From Sphingobium psychrophilum (GTDB lineage: Bacteria; Pseudomonadota; Alphaproteobacteria; Sphingomonadales; Sphingomonadaceae): DNA of 54,928 nt. The position numbers and the translations under genes were made by a program. Under the pieces are notes generated by a model. That model was not told the DNA's origin. It did no database searches and saw only the letters and a program-made list of their open reading frames with translations. The stretch spans positions 1-54,928 of the forward strand of contig NZ_JABBFV010000026.1 in the NCBI RefSeq assembly GCF_012927105.1, in the 5' to 3' direction. Shown here piece by piece: positions 17,200 to 26,648 of this stretch. The stretch's first letter is position 1. Each line of letters begins with the position of its first letter.

Positions 17200-17356
17200 A
17201 TTGTCTGTTGCGCTGCTTCTATCGCTAATTTTGATTCCGATGTCGCACTTCTTCTTTGGGGCGGCATCCTTCCAGCAATGGCCTTAACGTGATTGCTGCG
17301 CGTGCTGAATAGCTGATGGCTTTGTAGGCCAACTCGGCAACGGTGGCTTTAGGCTC

Positions 17357-19945
17357 ATGAAATTTGATACCTTGACGCGGCCGTTGCGCTTTTTAGGCGG
17401 CAGCCTTTATGGCAGAGCGGCACCGCTGTTCATCCTACTTGCCTTATTGGCAGGAGGGGGCGGCAGAAGTTATCCCCTCGTAACGGCTTTCATTGCCTTG
17501 GCAGGCCTTTGCCTTCTAGCCATCGAGCTTGCCCGTTTCAGATGGGCTGGAAGACCCATATCGTTCAAGTTCGGTTGCGCCCTGGCCTTGGCTTGGGTCC
17601 TGTTTATCCTGTGCCAAATCATGCCGTTGCCCCCTGGGATTTGGCATGACCTGCCTGGGCGCGCCATCCCACTTGCCTTTTACGAGATCATGGGGTGGCA
17701 CGATGCATGGCATCCCCTCAGTCTGACGCCGGGCCTCACTTGGGCAGCCCTCCTTGCCTGCGTCGCCCCGATTGCCATGTTTCTTAGCGCTGCCGCCACG
17801 TCGCGCGAAGAGGCCATACGTCTCATCCGCTTGGCACTTCTGGTCGCCATTGGCAGCGCCATATTGGGTATAATCCAGTTTGGGGCTGGAGCCGCTAGTC
17901 CTATCTATCTCTTTGATACCGCGCATCGAGGCGTAGGGGTTGGCCTGTTCATCAATCGTAATCACCAGGCCACATTCCTGTTGGTGGCGCTGGTGTTGGC
18001 GGCGATCCCCGGCGTCGTTCTGCCCGACCGCATGCGGAAGGGCGCTGATGGTACGCGCGCTGGTCTCCTGTTGCTCCTTCTGGCAACGCTGCTCGCCGGC
18101 GCTGTTCTGGCGACAACGTCGCGCACCGGCATAACGCTGCTGCCCATCGCGATCCTGGGTGCGGCGGCCGTTGCCTATCTCGGCGGGGCTACAACCGGTC
18201 ATTGGCCAAAGCTGCTTATTGGACTGGCCGTGGTCGGTGTCGGGTTGCTGCCCACGCCCGTCGTACAGCATACGCTGGCGCGCTTCGCCACGGTCGCTGA
18301 GGACCAGAGGCAGGATTATTGGTCGAATACGCTTTTGGCGATCGATCACAGCTTTCCTGCGGGCACGGGCCTCGGCAGCTTTCGCACGATTTATCCAACC
18401 GTTGAGCCGCTCGAACAGGTCGGTCTGCTTCGCGTCAACAATGCGCATAATGATTATCTGGAACTGGCCCTGGAAGCAGGACTGCCTGGCCTCGTCATTC
18501 TGGGTCTTGTTCTGGCTCTCATCCTCTTGTCGGTAATCGCGGGAATGCGCAAGGCGCAGACAAGCTGGCGCCAGGCATTCAGTCTGGCTGCCGGCTTCGC
18601 CTTCCTGCTGATGGTGGCCGGCTCGGTGGTTGATTATCCTTTGCGGATGACCTCGATCGCGGTTCTGGCGGCGCTTCTGCTTGGTCTGTTGGTTCGCAAC
18701 AATGGCAGCCAGCAGGAAGGGAAAGATCGAAACGCAGGCCCGGTTGTGCGGACGTTTATTTTTTCGTTTGCATCGCTTTTAGGTTGGCAGATCGTAGCCA
18801 CCCAATGGGCGCGTCATCAACTGCTGGCAGGCGATGGGGCAGGGGCGACTGCGTCCGCGCCTTGGCTGGCGCAAGGCTGGTCCTTGCACGCTGACACGGC
18901 GGCTGGGCGGGGGCGACCGGCAGCTGGTATCGAGTCCGCCCGCACTGCCCTTGCAATTGCTCCCCTCGACGCTGTCGCCTTAAGAGCGCTCGGCCTCGGA
19001 CTGATCGAGATCGGTGATACTGTTCGGGGCAACGCGCTCCTCGAAGCTGGCGCTGTCCTTGGATGGCGCGAGGCGGTGAACCAATATTGGCTGGTTGATC
19101 GAGCTTTGGCTTTTGGTGCTTATGATGTGGCTGTCCAGAGGCTCGATGCCCTGCTTCGTCTCAACCGGGCATCTAACCACCAACTGGATCGCTTGGTCGC
19201 GATAGCGCAGGCACCGGGAGGCAGAGCGGCTATCGTTGCGGCCCTTTCAGACCGCCCTGGCTGGCGTCAAGCCTTCTTCAATGCGATGGCGCGCCAGGCG
19301 CAACTGCCGACCATCATGGCGGTGCTGAGAGGCGTCAATGCGACAGCCGCACCGATCGCCCCAACGGAAACGGCGCTTATTCGCTGGAAGCTTGCCGATC
19401 GGGCCGAGTGGGCCGCCGTTCGTGCTGTTTGGCTGCAAAGCCACGGCCAGCATTTGCTCGGCGATGGCGCGTTTTCGCTTGGCGGCGAAGATTTGTCGGC
19501 GGCAGGACCGCCACTGGCCTGGCGTGCGCCAGCGCTGCCTGGCGCACATGCCCTCATAGCCGAGCCTGACCTGCCTTGGCGGCAGGAGGCCGTAATGGTT
19601 ACGAGCAGTGGGATGACGCGCGGAACTGTTCTTGCTCAAGGCTTGGTCCTTGAACCGGGACAATATCGAATTCGGCTCATGCAACAAGGCGGCAGCACCA
19701 CGATACCAAGCACCCAATGGGTTATCGCGTGCAATCCAGGTGGCGCTGATGCGACAATCACACCGATTGCATTGCGCTGGCATTCGGCAAGGGACGATTG
19801 GAAACAGGGGCAGGGCGCATTTGCGATCAATGCTGGCTGTCCCGCCCAGGATCTGCGGCTCGAACTGGAAACGGATGATGGCCAATCGGGCAGCCTCTTT
19901 ATCGATGACGTGGCCATCGAGAGATTACGTCCGGTTCAGCCGTGA
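17357..19945 (+). CDS. O-antigen ligase/polymerase family protein with C-terminal periplasmic domain
   Basis: An 862-aa inner-membrane protein. The first ~450 residues carry about ten membrane helices and the Wzy_C signature around NNAHNDYLELALEAGLPGL, the periplasmic loop used for polymer transfer. The remaining ~400 residues contain TPR-like helical repeats (AGIESARTALAIAPLDAVALRALGLGL...). They end in a beta-rich segment with 'LELETDDGQSGSLFIDDVAIERL', resembling a carbohydrate-binding fold. It likely polymerises or transfers repeat units of the second polysaccharide. The ATG at 17357 follows TTTAGGCTC. It is followed closely by wza- and wzc-like genes in one operon. Twice the usual Wzy length because of the C-terminal extension. 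Confidence 0.88.
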   Translation: MKFDTLTRPLRFLGGSLYGRAAPLFILLALLAGGGGRSYPLVTAFIALAGLCLLAIELARFRWAGRPISFKFGCALALAWVLFILCQIMPLPPGIWHDLPGRAIPLAFYEIMGWHDAWHPLSLTPGLTWAALLACVAPIAMFLSAAATSREEAIRLIRLALLVAIGSAILGIIQFGAGAASPIYLFDTAHRGVGVGLFINRNHQATFLLVALVLAAIPGVVLPDRMRKGADGTRAGLLLLLLATLLAGAVLATTSRTGITLLPIAILGAAAVAYLGGATTGHWPKLLIGLAVVGVGLLPTPVVQHTLARFATVAEDQRQDYWSNTLLAIDHSFPAGTGLGSFRTIYPTVEPLEQVGLLRVNNAHNDYLELALEAGLPGLVILGLVLALILLSVIAGMRKAQTSWRQAFSLAAGFAFLLMVAGSVVDYPLRMTSIAVLAALLLGLLVRNNGSQQEGKDRNAGPVVRTFIFSFASLLGWQIVATQWARHQLLAGDGAGATASAPWLAQGWSLHADTAAGRGRPAAGIESARTALAIAPLDAVALRALGLGLIEIGDTVRGNALLEAGAVLGWREAVNQYWLVDRALAFGAYDVAVQRLDALLRLNRASNHQLDRLVAIAQAPGGRAAIVAALSDRPGWRQAFFNAMARQAQLPTIMAVLRGVNATAAPIAPTETALIRWKLADRAEWAAVRAVWLQSHGQHLLGDGAFSLGGEDLSAAGPPLAWRAPALPGAHALIAEPDLPWRQEAVMVTSSGMTRGTVLAQGLVLEPGQYRIRLMQQGGSTTIPSTQWVIACNPGGADATITPIALRWHSARDDWKQGQGAFAINAGCPAQDLRLELETDDGQSGSLFIDDVAIERLRPVQP

Positions 19946-20015
19946 GGCGTTGCGAGATGTTGCAACGCGCCATCATTTCCTCGATAAGCCATAAGTATCA
20001 AAGGGGGCGTGGTTC

Positions 20016-20705
20016 ATGAAGCGATCGGTTATTGCAGCAGTCGCAACTGGACTGGCACTTTCGGCGTGCGTCAGCCGCAATGTATCCCAGAATGTGGAGC
20101 AGGGCAGTCTTGCCTACGAGCGGATTCCTGCCTTTGCGGGCGAACCCAAGGTCGCATTGTATCGCATTGGCGAGCTTGACCGACTCGACATCACCTTCTT
20201 CCAGGAAGCGGAAATGTCGGCAAAAGGCATGCAGGTCGATGCGGCAGGCGATATCACCATGCCGTTGGTTGGCCGGGTTCATGCCGCCGGGCTTACGACT
20301 ACCGAATTGGCAGAGAAGCTGCGCCAAAGCAGCGCGCGCTTTTATGTCGATCCGCAGGTTACCGTTAGTGTAACAAGTTCGGTTTCCCAGAACGTCACTG
20401 TCCAAGGGCAAGTCACTGAGCCTGGTATCTTTCCGATACAAGGGCCCACGACCTTGCTCGATACTGTAGCGCTGGCCAAGGGTGAGACGGAAAATGCCGC
20501 ACTCGACAAGGTCGTGGTCATTCGCTTCATCGGCGACAAACGCTATGCCGCTGCTTTCGATCTTGGCCGCATCCGCCGCGCAGAGGATCAGGATCCTGCC
20601 ATCATGGCGCGCGACGTCATCATTGTTGGCCATTCCGGGACCAAGCAAGCGTGGCATGACTTTTTGCGTGCAGCGCCGCTGCTTAACGTATTCGCTCAAT
20701 TCTAG
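20016..20705 (+). CDS. Polysaccharide export lipoprotein (Wza-like), second copy
   Basis: A 229-aa outer-membrane lipoprotein. The signal peptide MKRSVIAAVATGLALSAC has a lipobox LSAC. The Poly_export domain (YRIGELDRLDITFFQEAEMS) is followed by an SLBB-like segment (VTVQGQVTEPGIFPIQG). It would form the export channel for the polymer made by this operon. AAGGGGGCG precedes the ATG. It lies 70 bases after the polymerase gene and just upstream of the second wzc-like gene. Confidence 0.92.
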   Translation: MKRSVIAAVATGLALSACVSRNVSQNVEQGSLAYERIPAFAGEPKVALYRIGELDRLDITFFQEAEMSAKGMQVDAAGDITMPLVGRVHAAGLTTTELAEKLRQSSARFYVDPQVTVSVTSSVSQNVTVQGQVTEPGIFPIQGPTTLLDTVALAKGETENAALDKVVVIRFIGDKRYAAAFDLGRIRRAEDQDPAIMARDVIIVGHSGTKQAWHDFLRAAPLLNVFAQF

Positions 20706-20728
20706 CCGTGCCATTGGGGGGCAAGACC

Positions 20729-22924
20729 ATGAACGCTAAGACCCGCGATCGGATAGAGTTCGATCAGTCTGGCGCTTCCGCCATGGCGCAAGACCAGACA
20801 GAAGCGGTCGAGCGCGGCCCGATGATCGATCTGCGAGCGATATGGGCGACCATTTATCGAAATCGCTTCGTCATGGGACTTATTCTGGCGGGATGCATCG
20901 CCCTTGGTATATTGTCGATCCTGATCATGCCGCGCGTCTATGAAGCGCGATCAAGCGTCCAAATCGATCAGCAGATTGCCAAGGTCCTTGGCACGGAGGA
21001 TGACCAGACGATGATTGGCGGCGCTGACGCTGATCGCTTTCTGCAAACCCAGGTCGATATTGTTAAAAGTCGTTCCATGGCCAAGAAGGTGTCGGACAGC
21101 CTGGGCCTTGCCGCCAACGACAGGTTCCTCGAGCAGATGGGCGTTGGCGCGGTTCTGGGCGATAAGCGAGGAAAGCGAGAAGAGACGGTACTTGATACGC
21201 TGCAACGCAATCTGGACGTTGATCTCAAGCGCAACTCGAGGGTGGTCGGCATATTGTTCCGTAGCCGCGAACCCGTGCTGGCGGACCGTATAGCCAATAG
21301 CTATGCCGAAAATGTTATTTCTGGAAACATTCAGCGGAAATATTCAACTTCGGCCTATTCACGCAATTTTCTTGAAAAACAACTTGGCCTGGCAAAGGGG
21401 CGTCTCGAAGCGTCCGAGCGCAGCCTGATCGGCTACGCCCGTTCAGCCCAGCTGATCGACGCCAGTTCAGGCGCAAAGCAGAATTGGGAGGCGAGCGGCC
21501 CCCGCTCGCTTGTCACGGCTAATCTTGTCCAGCTTAATGAAAGCTATGCTGCGGCAGCGACGGCACGGTCTCAGGCGAGGGAGCGGTGGGAGCAGGCCCG
21601 TGGCGCTGCGCTCATGACTTTGCCCGAAGTGCTGGCAAATGATGGTATGCAAAGACTGTTGCAGCGCCGCGCTGAACTCAATGCTGATTTCAGCCAACTG
21701 CGCCAGCGGCTTACACCCGAACATCCTACAGTGTCCCAGGTCGGTGCGCAGGTTGCCGAACTCGAGCAGCAGATACGCGGTTTTGCCGAGAGTATTCGCA
21801 ACTCGATCCGTAATCAGTATCTCACGACCGAACGGCAATATGCAGCGCTTGCGGCGCAAGTCGCGACGCTCAAGGGTGCAACGCTTGCCGAACAGGATCG
21901 CTCGGTACAATATAATATCCTGCAACGTGAAGTCGACACCAACCGACAGCTTTATGAAAGCCTGCTGCAGCGTTTCAAGGAAGTCAGCGCTGAGGCCGGT
22001 ATTGCGACCAATAACATTTCCATGGTGGATCTTGCTGAAACACCCCGCCGTCCTATTTCTCCGAGGCCGCTGATCAATCTGGCACTTGCGACATTGAGCG
22101 GACTTTGCCTTGCTCTTGTCTACGCCTTTGCCCGCGAGCGGCTGGACGATGCGATCCGAAATCCCGAAGATGTCGAGTCCAAGCTGCATATGCCGCTCCT
22201 CGGTGTGGTTCCCGAGGTTGAAAGCAGCACGCCTGTCGAGGATTTGCAGGACAGCAAATCTGAAATCACCGAAGCCTACAACAGCATCCGCACGGCCATC
22301 GAACTCTCCTCCAATCAGGGACTGTTCAAGTCCGTCCTGGTCAGCAGTTCGAGCAAAGGGGAGGGCAAATCAACGACATCCTATGCGCTCGCCCGCGGCT
22401 TTGCCATGGTGGGGCGCAAAGTGTTGTTGATCGACGCAGATCTGCGCCGCCCTTCGCTGCACAAATTTCTTAATGTGCGGCAATCTGACAAGGGACTCTC
22501 AACGCTATTAGCCCGCAGCAGTACGGCGCTGGAGTCGATCCTGCCCATGGGAATGGGCATGGCCAATGCCTTTTTCATGCCAAGCGGCCCGTTGCCGCCT
22601 GACCCGGCCAATCTGTTTGCCGGCGATGCTGTCGAGACGCTGCTAGAGTCTCTGAGCGCTGATTATGATATCATCATCCTGGATGGGCCACCGGTGCTGG
22701 CGCTGGCCGATGCGACGGAATTGACGGCCGCTGTGCAGGCAACGATCTTCGTGTGCGCTGCGGGCAGCGCGCATTTCGGGCAGACACGGGCAGCCGTGAC
22801 CCGCCTCGATCGCGCTCATGGGAATTTGATTGGCGCTGTTGTCACCAAATATAACAGCCGCAAGACGGGCTATGGTCCCTATAGCGATTATTATCGCTAT
22901 AATTATGACGAAGACCCAGCCTGA
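20729..22924 (+). CDS. Polysaccharide co-polymerase with tyrosine autokinase (Wzc-like), second copy
   Basis: A ~731-aa Wzc/Etk-type protein. An N-terminal cytosolic segment leads to a membrane helix near residues 44-68, then a Wzz domain with a long coiled-coil periplasmic part, then a second membrane helix near the 'ALATLSGLCLALVYAF' stretch. The BY-kinase domain has Walker A SKGEGKSTT (about 540-549), Walker A' VLLIDADLRRP and Walker B IIILDGPP, and the tail is Tyr-rich (six Tyr in GYGPYSDYYRYNYDEDPA). I choose ATG 20729 with an upstream GGGGGGC over GTG 20708. It pairs functionally with the Wza-like gene directly upstream. Confidence 0.93.
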   Translation: MNAKTRDRIEFDQSGASAMAQDQTEAVERGPMIDLRAIWATIYRNRFVMGLILAGCIALGILSILIMPRVYEARSSVQIDQQIAKVLGTEDDQTMIGGADADRFLQTQVDIVKSRSMAKKVSDSLGLAANDRFLEQMGVGAVLGDKRGKREETVLDTLQRNLDVDLKRNSRVVGILFRSREPVLADRIANSYAENVISGNIQRKYSTSAYSRNFLEKQLGLAKGRLEASERSLIGYARSAQLIDASSGAKQNWEASGPRSLVTANLVQLNESYAAAATARSQARERWEQARGAALMTLPEVLANDGMQRLLQRRAELNADFSQLRQRLTPEHPTVSQVGAQVAELEQQIRGFAESIRNSIRNQYLTTERQYAALAAQVATLKGATLAEQDRSVQYNILQREVDTNRQLYESLLQRFKEVSAEAGIATNNISMVDLAETPRRPISPRPLINLALATLSGLCLALVYAFARERLDDAIRNPEDVESKLHMPLLGVVPEVESSTPVEDLQDSKSEITEAYNSIRTAIELSSNQGLFKSVLVSSSSKGEGKSTTSYALARGFAMVGRKVLLIDADLRRPSLHKFLNVRQSDKGLSTLLARSSTALESILPMGMGMANAFFMPSGPLPPDPANLFAGDAVETLLESLSADYDIIILDGPPVLALADATELTAAVQATIFVCAAGSAHFGQTRAAVTRLDRAHGNLIGAVVTKYNSRKTGYGPYSDYYRYNYDEDPA

Positions 22925-23130
22925 TCGGCGAACCTTGACAGCAAGGATCGACCATAAACTTAGGAGCCCGTGAGATGTGGCTGTCGGGGCAACGTTGGAA
23001 ATGTGTAGCCCGCTATCATGGAGGATAGTCTGATCCTGCTGTTGCGCCCTGCCTTGAATGGGACATCGGTCTGATTTTTGGGTGAGGCGCGTGAGTTCCT
23101 TGCAGTCACAACCCTGGAAGATGTCTGACC
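22925..23130. other. Intergenic region, convergent ends
   Basis: About 205 bp between the 3' ends of the second wzc-like gene (plus) and the Rap1a-like gene (minus). No strong terminator hairpin was seen, only a short CCTTG-acag-CAAGG stem near 22933. Confidence 0.35.
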
Positions 23131-23484
23131 TTATGGCTCGGGGACTGCATCGGGTTCGCAATCATAGCGTGCCTTGAGGGCGACGATGACCACAGAGGCT
23201 GCTTCGCCCGAACGGTCGCCGGGATGGCCAGCCATATATTCGATGAAAGCGCGGCGCAGATCGCCCTGGGGTGTTGCAAGTGGCAGGCAATATTCCTGCA
23301 TCGCAAGCCACGCTTCATAGGCTTTGACCGAATCATGGACGCCCGTAACATAGGCAAAGCAGTAGGAGAGGTCGGGCGCTGACGTCGCCGTACAGCGCTC
23401 CAGCAATTCCCCGGCATTGAGATAGCCTATCGCACCGGTCGGCTGACTGGCAGCCAAGGCAAGAAGAAGAAGCGGGGATGGCAT
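23131..23484 (-). CDS. Rap1a/Tai-like small exported protein
   Basis: A ~117-aa protein with a short signal peptide (MPSPLLLLALAASQ). Four spaced cysteines and segments such as LLERC, CFAYVTGVHDS, YCLP and FIEYMAGHP resemble the Rap1a/Tai family. Founding members of that family are immunity proteins that inhibit peptidoglycan-cleaving effectors in the periplasm; many genomic members have unknown roles. The ATG at 23484 is chosen because AGAGGA lies upstream and it places the signal peptide first; the frame extends to 23589. It is divergent from an SleB-type wall hydrolase gene 110 bp away, a suggestive pairing. Confidence 0.68.
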   Translation of the reverse strand: MPSPLLLLALAASQPTGAIGYLNAGELLERCTATSAPDLSYCFAYVTGVHDSVKAYEAWLAMQEYCLPLATPQGDLRRAFIEYMAGHPGDRSGEAASVVIVALKARYDCEPDAVPEP

Positions 23485-23594
23485 GGGGTGGATCCTCTTG
23501 ATGGGCGCTCGCGCTGTCCTGCGAGGCAAACACGTCAACGGCCGGTAGGCGGTCGCAGGTTGCGTCTTATGGTGATTGTCCTTATGCAAATTGC

Positions 23595-24737
23595 GTGGAA
23601 GAACAAGATGGGATCACTGGTCAAAGGGCCATCACCCCGGATAGTGCCGCGCTGGCATGGCTTATATCTCCGCCGAGACGGAGCTCTTTTCTGACCACCT
23701 TTAAGGGCAGGCTCGCTACAGGCCTGATCCTTGTTGGCCTAGTAGGAGCGCTGCTATCATTTTGGTGGCTGGGAGCGGACTCTGAAGGGCTGACTGTTCC
23801 TATCAGAGATGGATATGTGGAAGAGGGTCCGCCTCTGGTGGCTGCGCCCTTTGCGCCCGCTGCCTTGCGAACGCTGACCCGGCAGGATGCGCAGAGGTGG
23901 AACGAAACGGTGCCTCAGATTGATGGCGTAAGCGCGCCTGCTCGCGCATTCCTCGCGGATCTTGCCAACGGCACGACGCTCACGCGCTCGCTCGATTGCC
24001 TGACCGCCGCCATCTATTATGAGGCGGGTAATGAGCCCGTCGAGGGCCAACGCGCCGTGGCGCAAGTCGTTCTCAACCGCGTGCGCCATCCAGCCTATCC
24101 CAACTCGATTTGCGGTGTCGTTTATCAAGGCGCGCAGCGAGAGACGGGCTGCCAGTTCACTTTTGCGTGCGATGGGTCGCTGTCGCGAAAGCCGATGGCT
24201 GGTGGCTGGGCACGATCGCGATCGATCGCAGCGGCCGCACTTGGCGGCTATGTCTATCCTGCGGTCGGCTGGGCGACGCATTATCACGCCGATTATGTCG
24301 TACCTTATTGGGCAGCAAAGCTGGTCAAAATCGATACTGTTGGCGCTCATATCTTTTACCGCTGGGCAGGAGCCTGGGGCGAACAAGCCGCTTTCAAGGC
24401 CGCATATTCAGGAATCGAGCCTTTGCCTGTGTGGCAAAGCCTTGGAGAGGCAGACGATGCGGTGGACAAGGCGGGGGCATCGGGCGTAGCGGAACCCCGG
24501 CCACGTGCCGTGCTCGCCAATCTTCCTGAAGAGCCCGATTCCATAGAACAGCAAGGCAGCGGCGTAGCCGCAAATGCCGGTCAGGCTACAACCGCGCCCC
24601 GCGCAGCGCCGACCGGTGAGCGCTGGGTGATTGCCGGTAGGGCCAGTCGACCATCAACAACGCAGGTTCCCACACGATCGGTCATTGCGCCGCCAACGAA
24701 GCAGGCTCTACCTGTTCCACCGATTGCGCAACCTTGA
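23595..24737 (+). CDS. SleB/CwlJ-type cell wall hydrolase
   Basis: A 380-aa membrane-anchored protein. An N-terminal helix (about residues 36-60, ATGLILVGLVGALLSFWWL) is followed by a periplasmic hydrolase_2 domain with CLTAAIYYEAGNEP.EGQRAVAQVVLNRV and GCQFTFACDG. It then has a low-complexity Ala/Pro-rich tail. Family members cleave cortex or peptidoglycan. In Gram-negative EPS loci such enzymes may open the wall for export assemblies; that is inference. The start is GTG 23595 without a clear Shine-Dalgarno. The last 56 bases overlap the 3' end of the convergent FkbH-like gene. Confidence 0.85.
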   Translation: MEEQDGITGQRAITPDSAALAWLISPPRRSSFLTTFKGRLATGLILVGLVGALLSFWWLGADSEGLTVPIRDGYVEEGPPLVAAPFAPAALRTLTRQDAQRWNETVPQIDGVSAPARAFLADLANGTTLTRSLDCLTAAIYYEAGNEPVEGQRAVAQVVLNRVRHPAYPNSICGVVYQGAQRETGCQFTFACDGSLSRKPMAGGWARSRSIAAAALGGYVYPAVGWATHYHADYVVPYWAAKLVKIDTVGAHIFYRWAGAWGEQAAFKAAYSGIEPLPVWQSLGEADDAVDKAGASGVAEPRPRAVLANLPEEPDSIEQQGSGVAANAGQATTAPRAAPTGERWVIAGRASRPSTTQVPTRSVIAPPTKQALPVPPIAQP

Positions 24738-26604
24738 TTGGCGGAAGGTCGAGCACCGGCGCGGTAGAGCGTATCCAGCGCGAATTGCCCTCTTCATCCT
24801 CACCCATGGACGAAAAGCCAAGCCCTTCATAATGATCGCGTACCAGGACATTACGGCTCGTTGGTCGATAGACACCCACAATCTCGCTTGCGCCCTCGGC
24901 CCGTGCGATCCGCACGATCTCTGCCAATACCATCTTTTCGACCCCGCGGCCCAGCACCCGGCAACTCATCAGCCAACTGTCTATCACCCACCGGTCGGAC
25001 GTTGCGCACCGTAATATGACGACGCTGACCATGCCATTGTCACCGAAGCAATCCTGAAGTCGCACCTGAATTGTCCGGACCGTCGGATCGACGGCAAGTC
25101 TTCCCACCTCAAGTCCGTTATACCGCTTCGTGGTCAGATTGAACTGGTTGGATTTGGCGATGAGCTGGGCAATCCGCTCCTGTCCCATGGCATCAAACGG
25201 CGCAAAGCGGATCTCCATGGCGAGCGAGCCCAGATAATCGTCGAGGTTCGCCGCCTTTCCCGCAAGCACAGCCCGTTGGGCATTGCTTGCATAAAAGCCG
25301 GTGCGGGCCACATCTTCTTGAGAAAATGCGATGGCCTCGAAATAGCCAGCCGCGGCCAAGGTTCTGGCGAACAATGCAGGGTCGCTTGGCAGCTCCGGCA
25401 CAGCGACGACCGGCAGTCGCTGGCGTATGAGCGCGCGTTCGGCCGGATTATCGTCGAGAAAGACGAGCGATGAAAGATCAAGCGACAGACTGCCGGCAAT
25501 TGCAGCCAAATTGCTCGCCTTGTCCGACCAGTTTGCCTGAAAGACTGCAATATGGTCTTCACGCAAGACCATATCGGGATGTTCGCGAAAAACCGTCCTT
25601 GCCAGGGTGTCGTCATTTTTTGACGATATGGCCAGCGCAACGCCGCGGCCGTGAAGATCTCGCGCTAGCTGTTGTACCGCAACAAAGGCTTCGCCGACTG
25701 GATCGCCCTGACCAAGACGCAGACCCCCAATACCATCATCGCCAACGACGCCGCCCCAGATCGTATTATCCAGGTCAAGCACGAGGCAGCGACGCGATTT
25801 GCCCAGGATCGCGCCGAGCAAGCGACCTAGTTGATCGGCATAATAGGGGCTGGCCCGCAGGGAGACGGACAGCTTTGCCATATGCCATTCATCGGGCGCG
25901 TACCAGCTAGCCGTGCCCACCTGTTCTGCCATGGCCGCCACGTCGAGCAGATAGTCGGGCGTTTGCGCCATGTTGCCCAATAGGTCCTGGTTGAAGGCCG
26001 CAATCTGTGCACGCCGTGTCCCGGACAAGCGTCGGTCGAAATTACCAAAAAGGCTTTCGGGCGGAGGGACGAGCGTCTGGACGATAGAGGGCGCGCCTGC
26101 GTTCTCGAGAAAGGCCGTTCGAATGGCAGACAGCTTTTGTTGGGCTATGCGCAACGCTGCTGGGGGATCATCCGTTTGCCCCTCGGGAACAAGATCGCGA
26201 TAATCGATCGCCAGTAACACGGCCTGGCATTGCGCACTGTTGATAATGCCTGCCGGATCGAGCGCTTGTTGATGAATTTGGCCATAGGGCCCGACCACAC
26301 AGTCGAGCCATATGCCGTGCCGCACGGCACTGGCGACCAACTGCGGCACGAGGAGGTCAAGATTGCCGTTGCTGACGATCCCTAAGCGAAATGGAGTCAG
26401 CCCCAGGCTTTCGCGCTCCGATGCACCTATGCGGCCCAGCCTCCGGGCAAGATGCTCAAGCTGGCTTGCCGAAAGGGCATGGGACGCCAGATAGCGAACT
26501 TCCTCGGCCTGATTGGGGGCGTCCGTCAGCTGCTTGAGGCGCATTCGCCAGTCCTCAGGTGGCTTAGGGAGCCATTGCAACTGAAGGTAGAGATCATTGG
26601 ACAT
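24682..26604 (-). CDS. FkbH-like HAD-superfamily protein
   Basis: A 640-aa protein of the FkbH family. The N-terminal ~260 residues look alpha/beta. The HAD domain starts with DLDNTIWGGVVGDDG (motif I DLDNT, residues 277-281) and has SSKNDD and FLDDNPAER. The C-terminal GNAT-like region has CRVLGRGVEKMVLAEIV and SRNVLVRDHYEGLGF. FkbH proteins load glycerate from 1,3-bisphosphoglycerate onto carrier proteins in polyketide pathways. In a polysaccharide locus a role in adding a glyceryl-type substituent is plausible but unproven; no acyl carrier protein gene is seen here. AAGGGATG precedes the ATG at 26604. Confidence 0.87.
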   Translation of the reverse strand: MSNDLYLQLQWLPKPPEDWRMRLKQLTDAPNQAEEVRYLASHALSASQLEHLARRLGRIGASERESLGLTPFRLGIVSNGNLDLLVPQLVASAVRHGIWLDCVVGPYGQIHQQALDPAGIINSAQCQAVLLAIDYRDLVPEGQTDDPPAALRIAQQKLSAIRTAFLENAGAPSIVQTLVPPPESLFGNFDRRLSGTRRAQIAAFNQDLLGNMAQTPDYLLDVAAMAEQVGTASWYAPDEWHMAKLSVSLRASPYYADQLGRLLGAILGKSRRCLVLDLDNTIWGGVVGDDGIGGLRLGQGDPVGEAFVAVQQLARDLHGRGVALAISSKNDDTLARTVFREHPDMVLREDHIAVFQANWSDKASNLAAIAGSLSLDLSSLVFLDDNPAERALIRQRLPVVAVPELPSDPALFARTLAAAGYFEAIAFSQEDVARTGFYASNAQRAVLAGKAANLDDYLGSLAMEIRFAPFDAMGQERIAQLIAKSNQFNLTTKRYNGLEVGRLAVDPTVRTIQVRLQDCFGDNGMVSVVILRCATSDRWVIDSWLMSCRVLGRGVEKMVLAEIVRIARAEGASEIVGVYRPTSRNVLVRDHYEGLGFSSMGEDEEGNSRWIRSTAPVLDLPPIKVAQSVEQVEPASLAAQ

Positions 26605-26648
26605 GGCAACATCCCTTAACAGCGCCTGGGCCTGATAGACCGCTCATG

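Noticed and set aside
22643..23161. 172-aa minus-strand ORF at the end of the second wzc-like gene
   Set aside because: It mostly overlaps the well-supported kinase domain on the other strand and has no recognisable domains.
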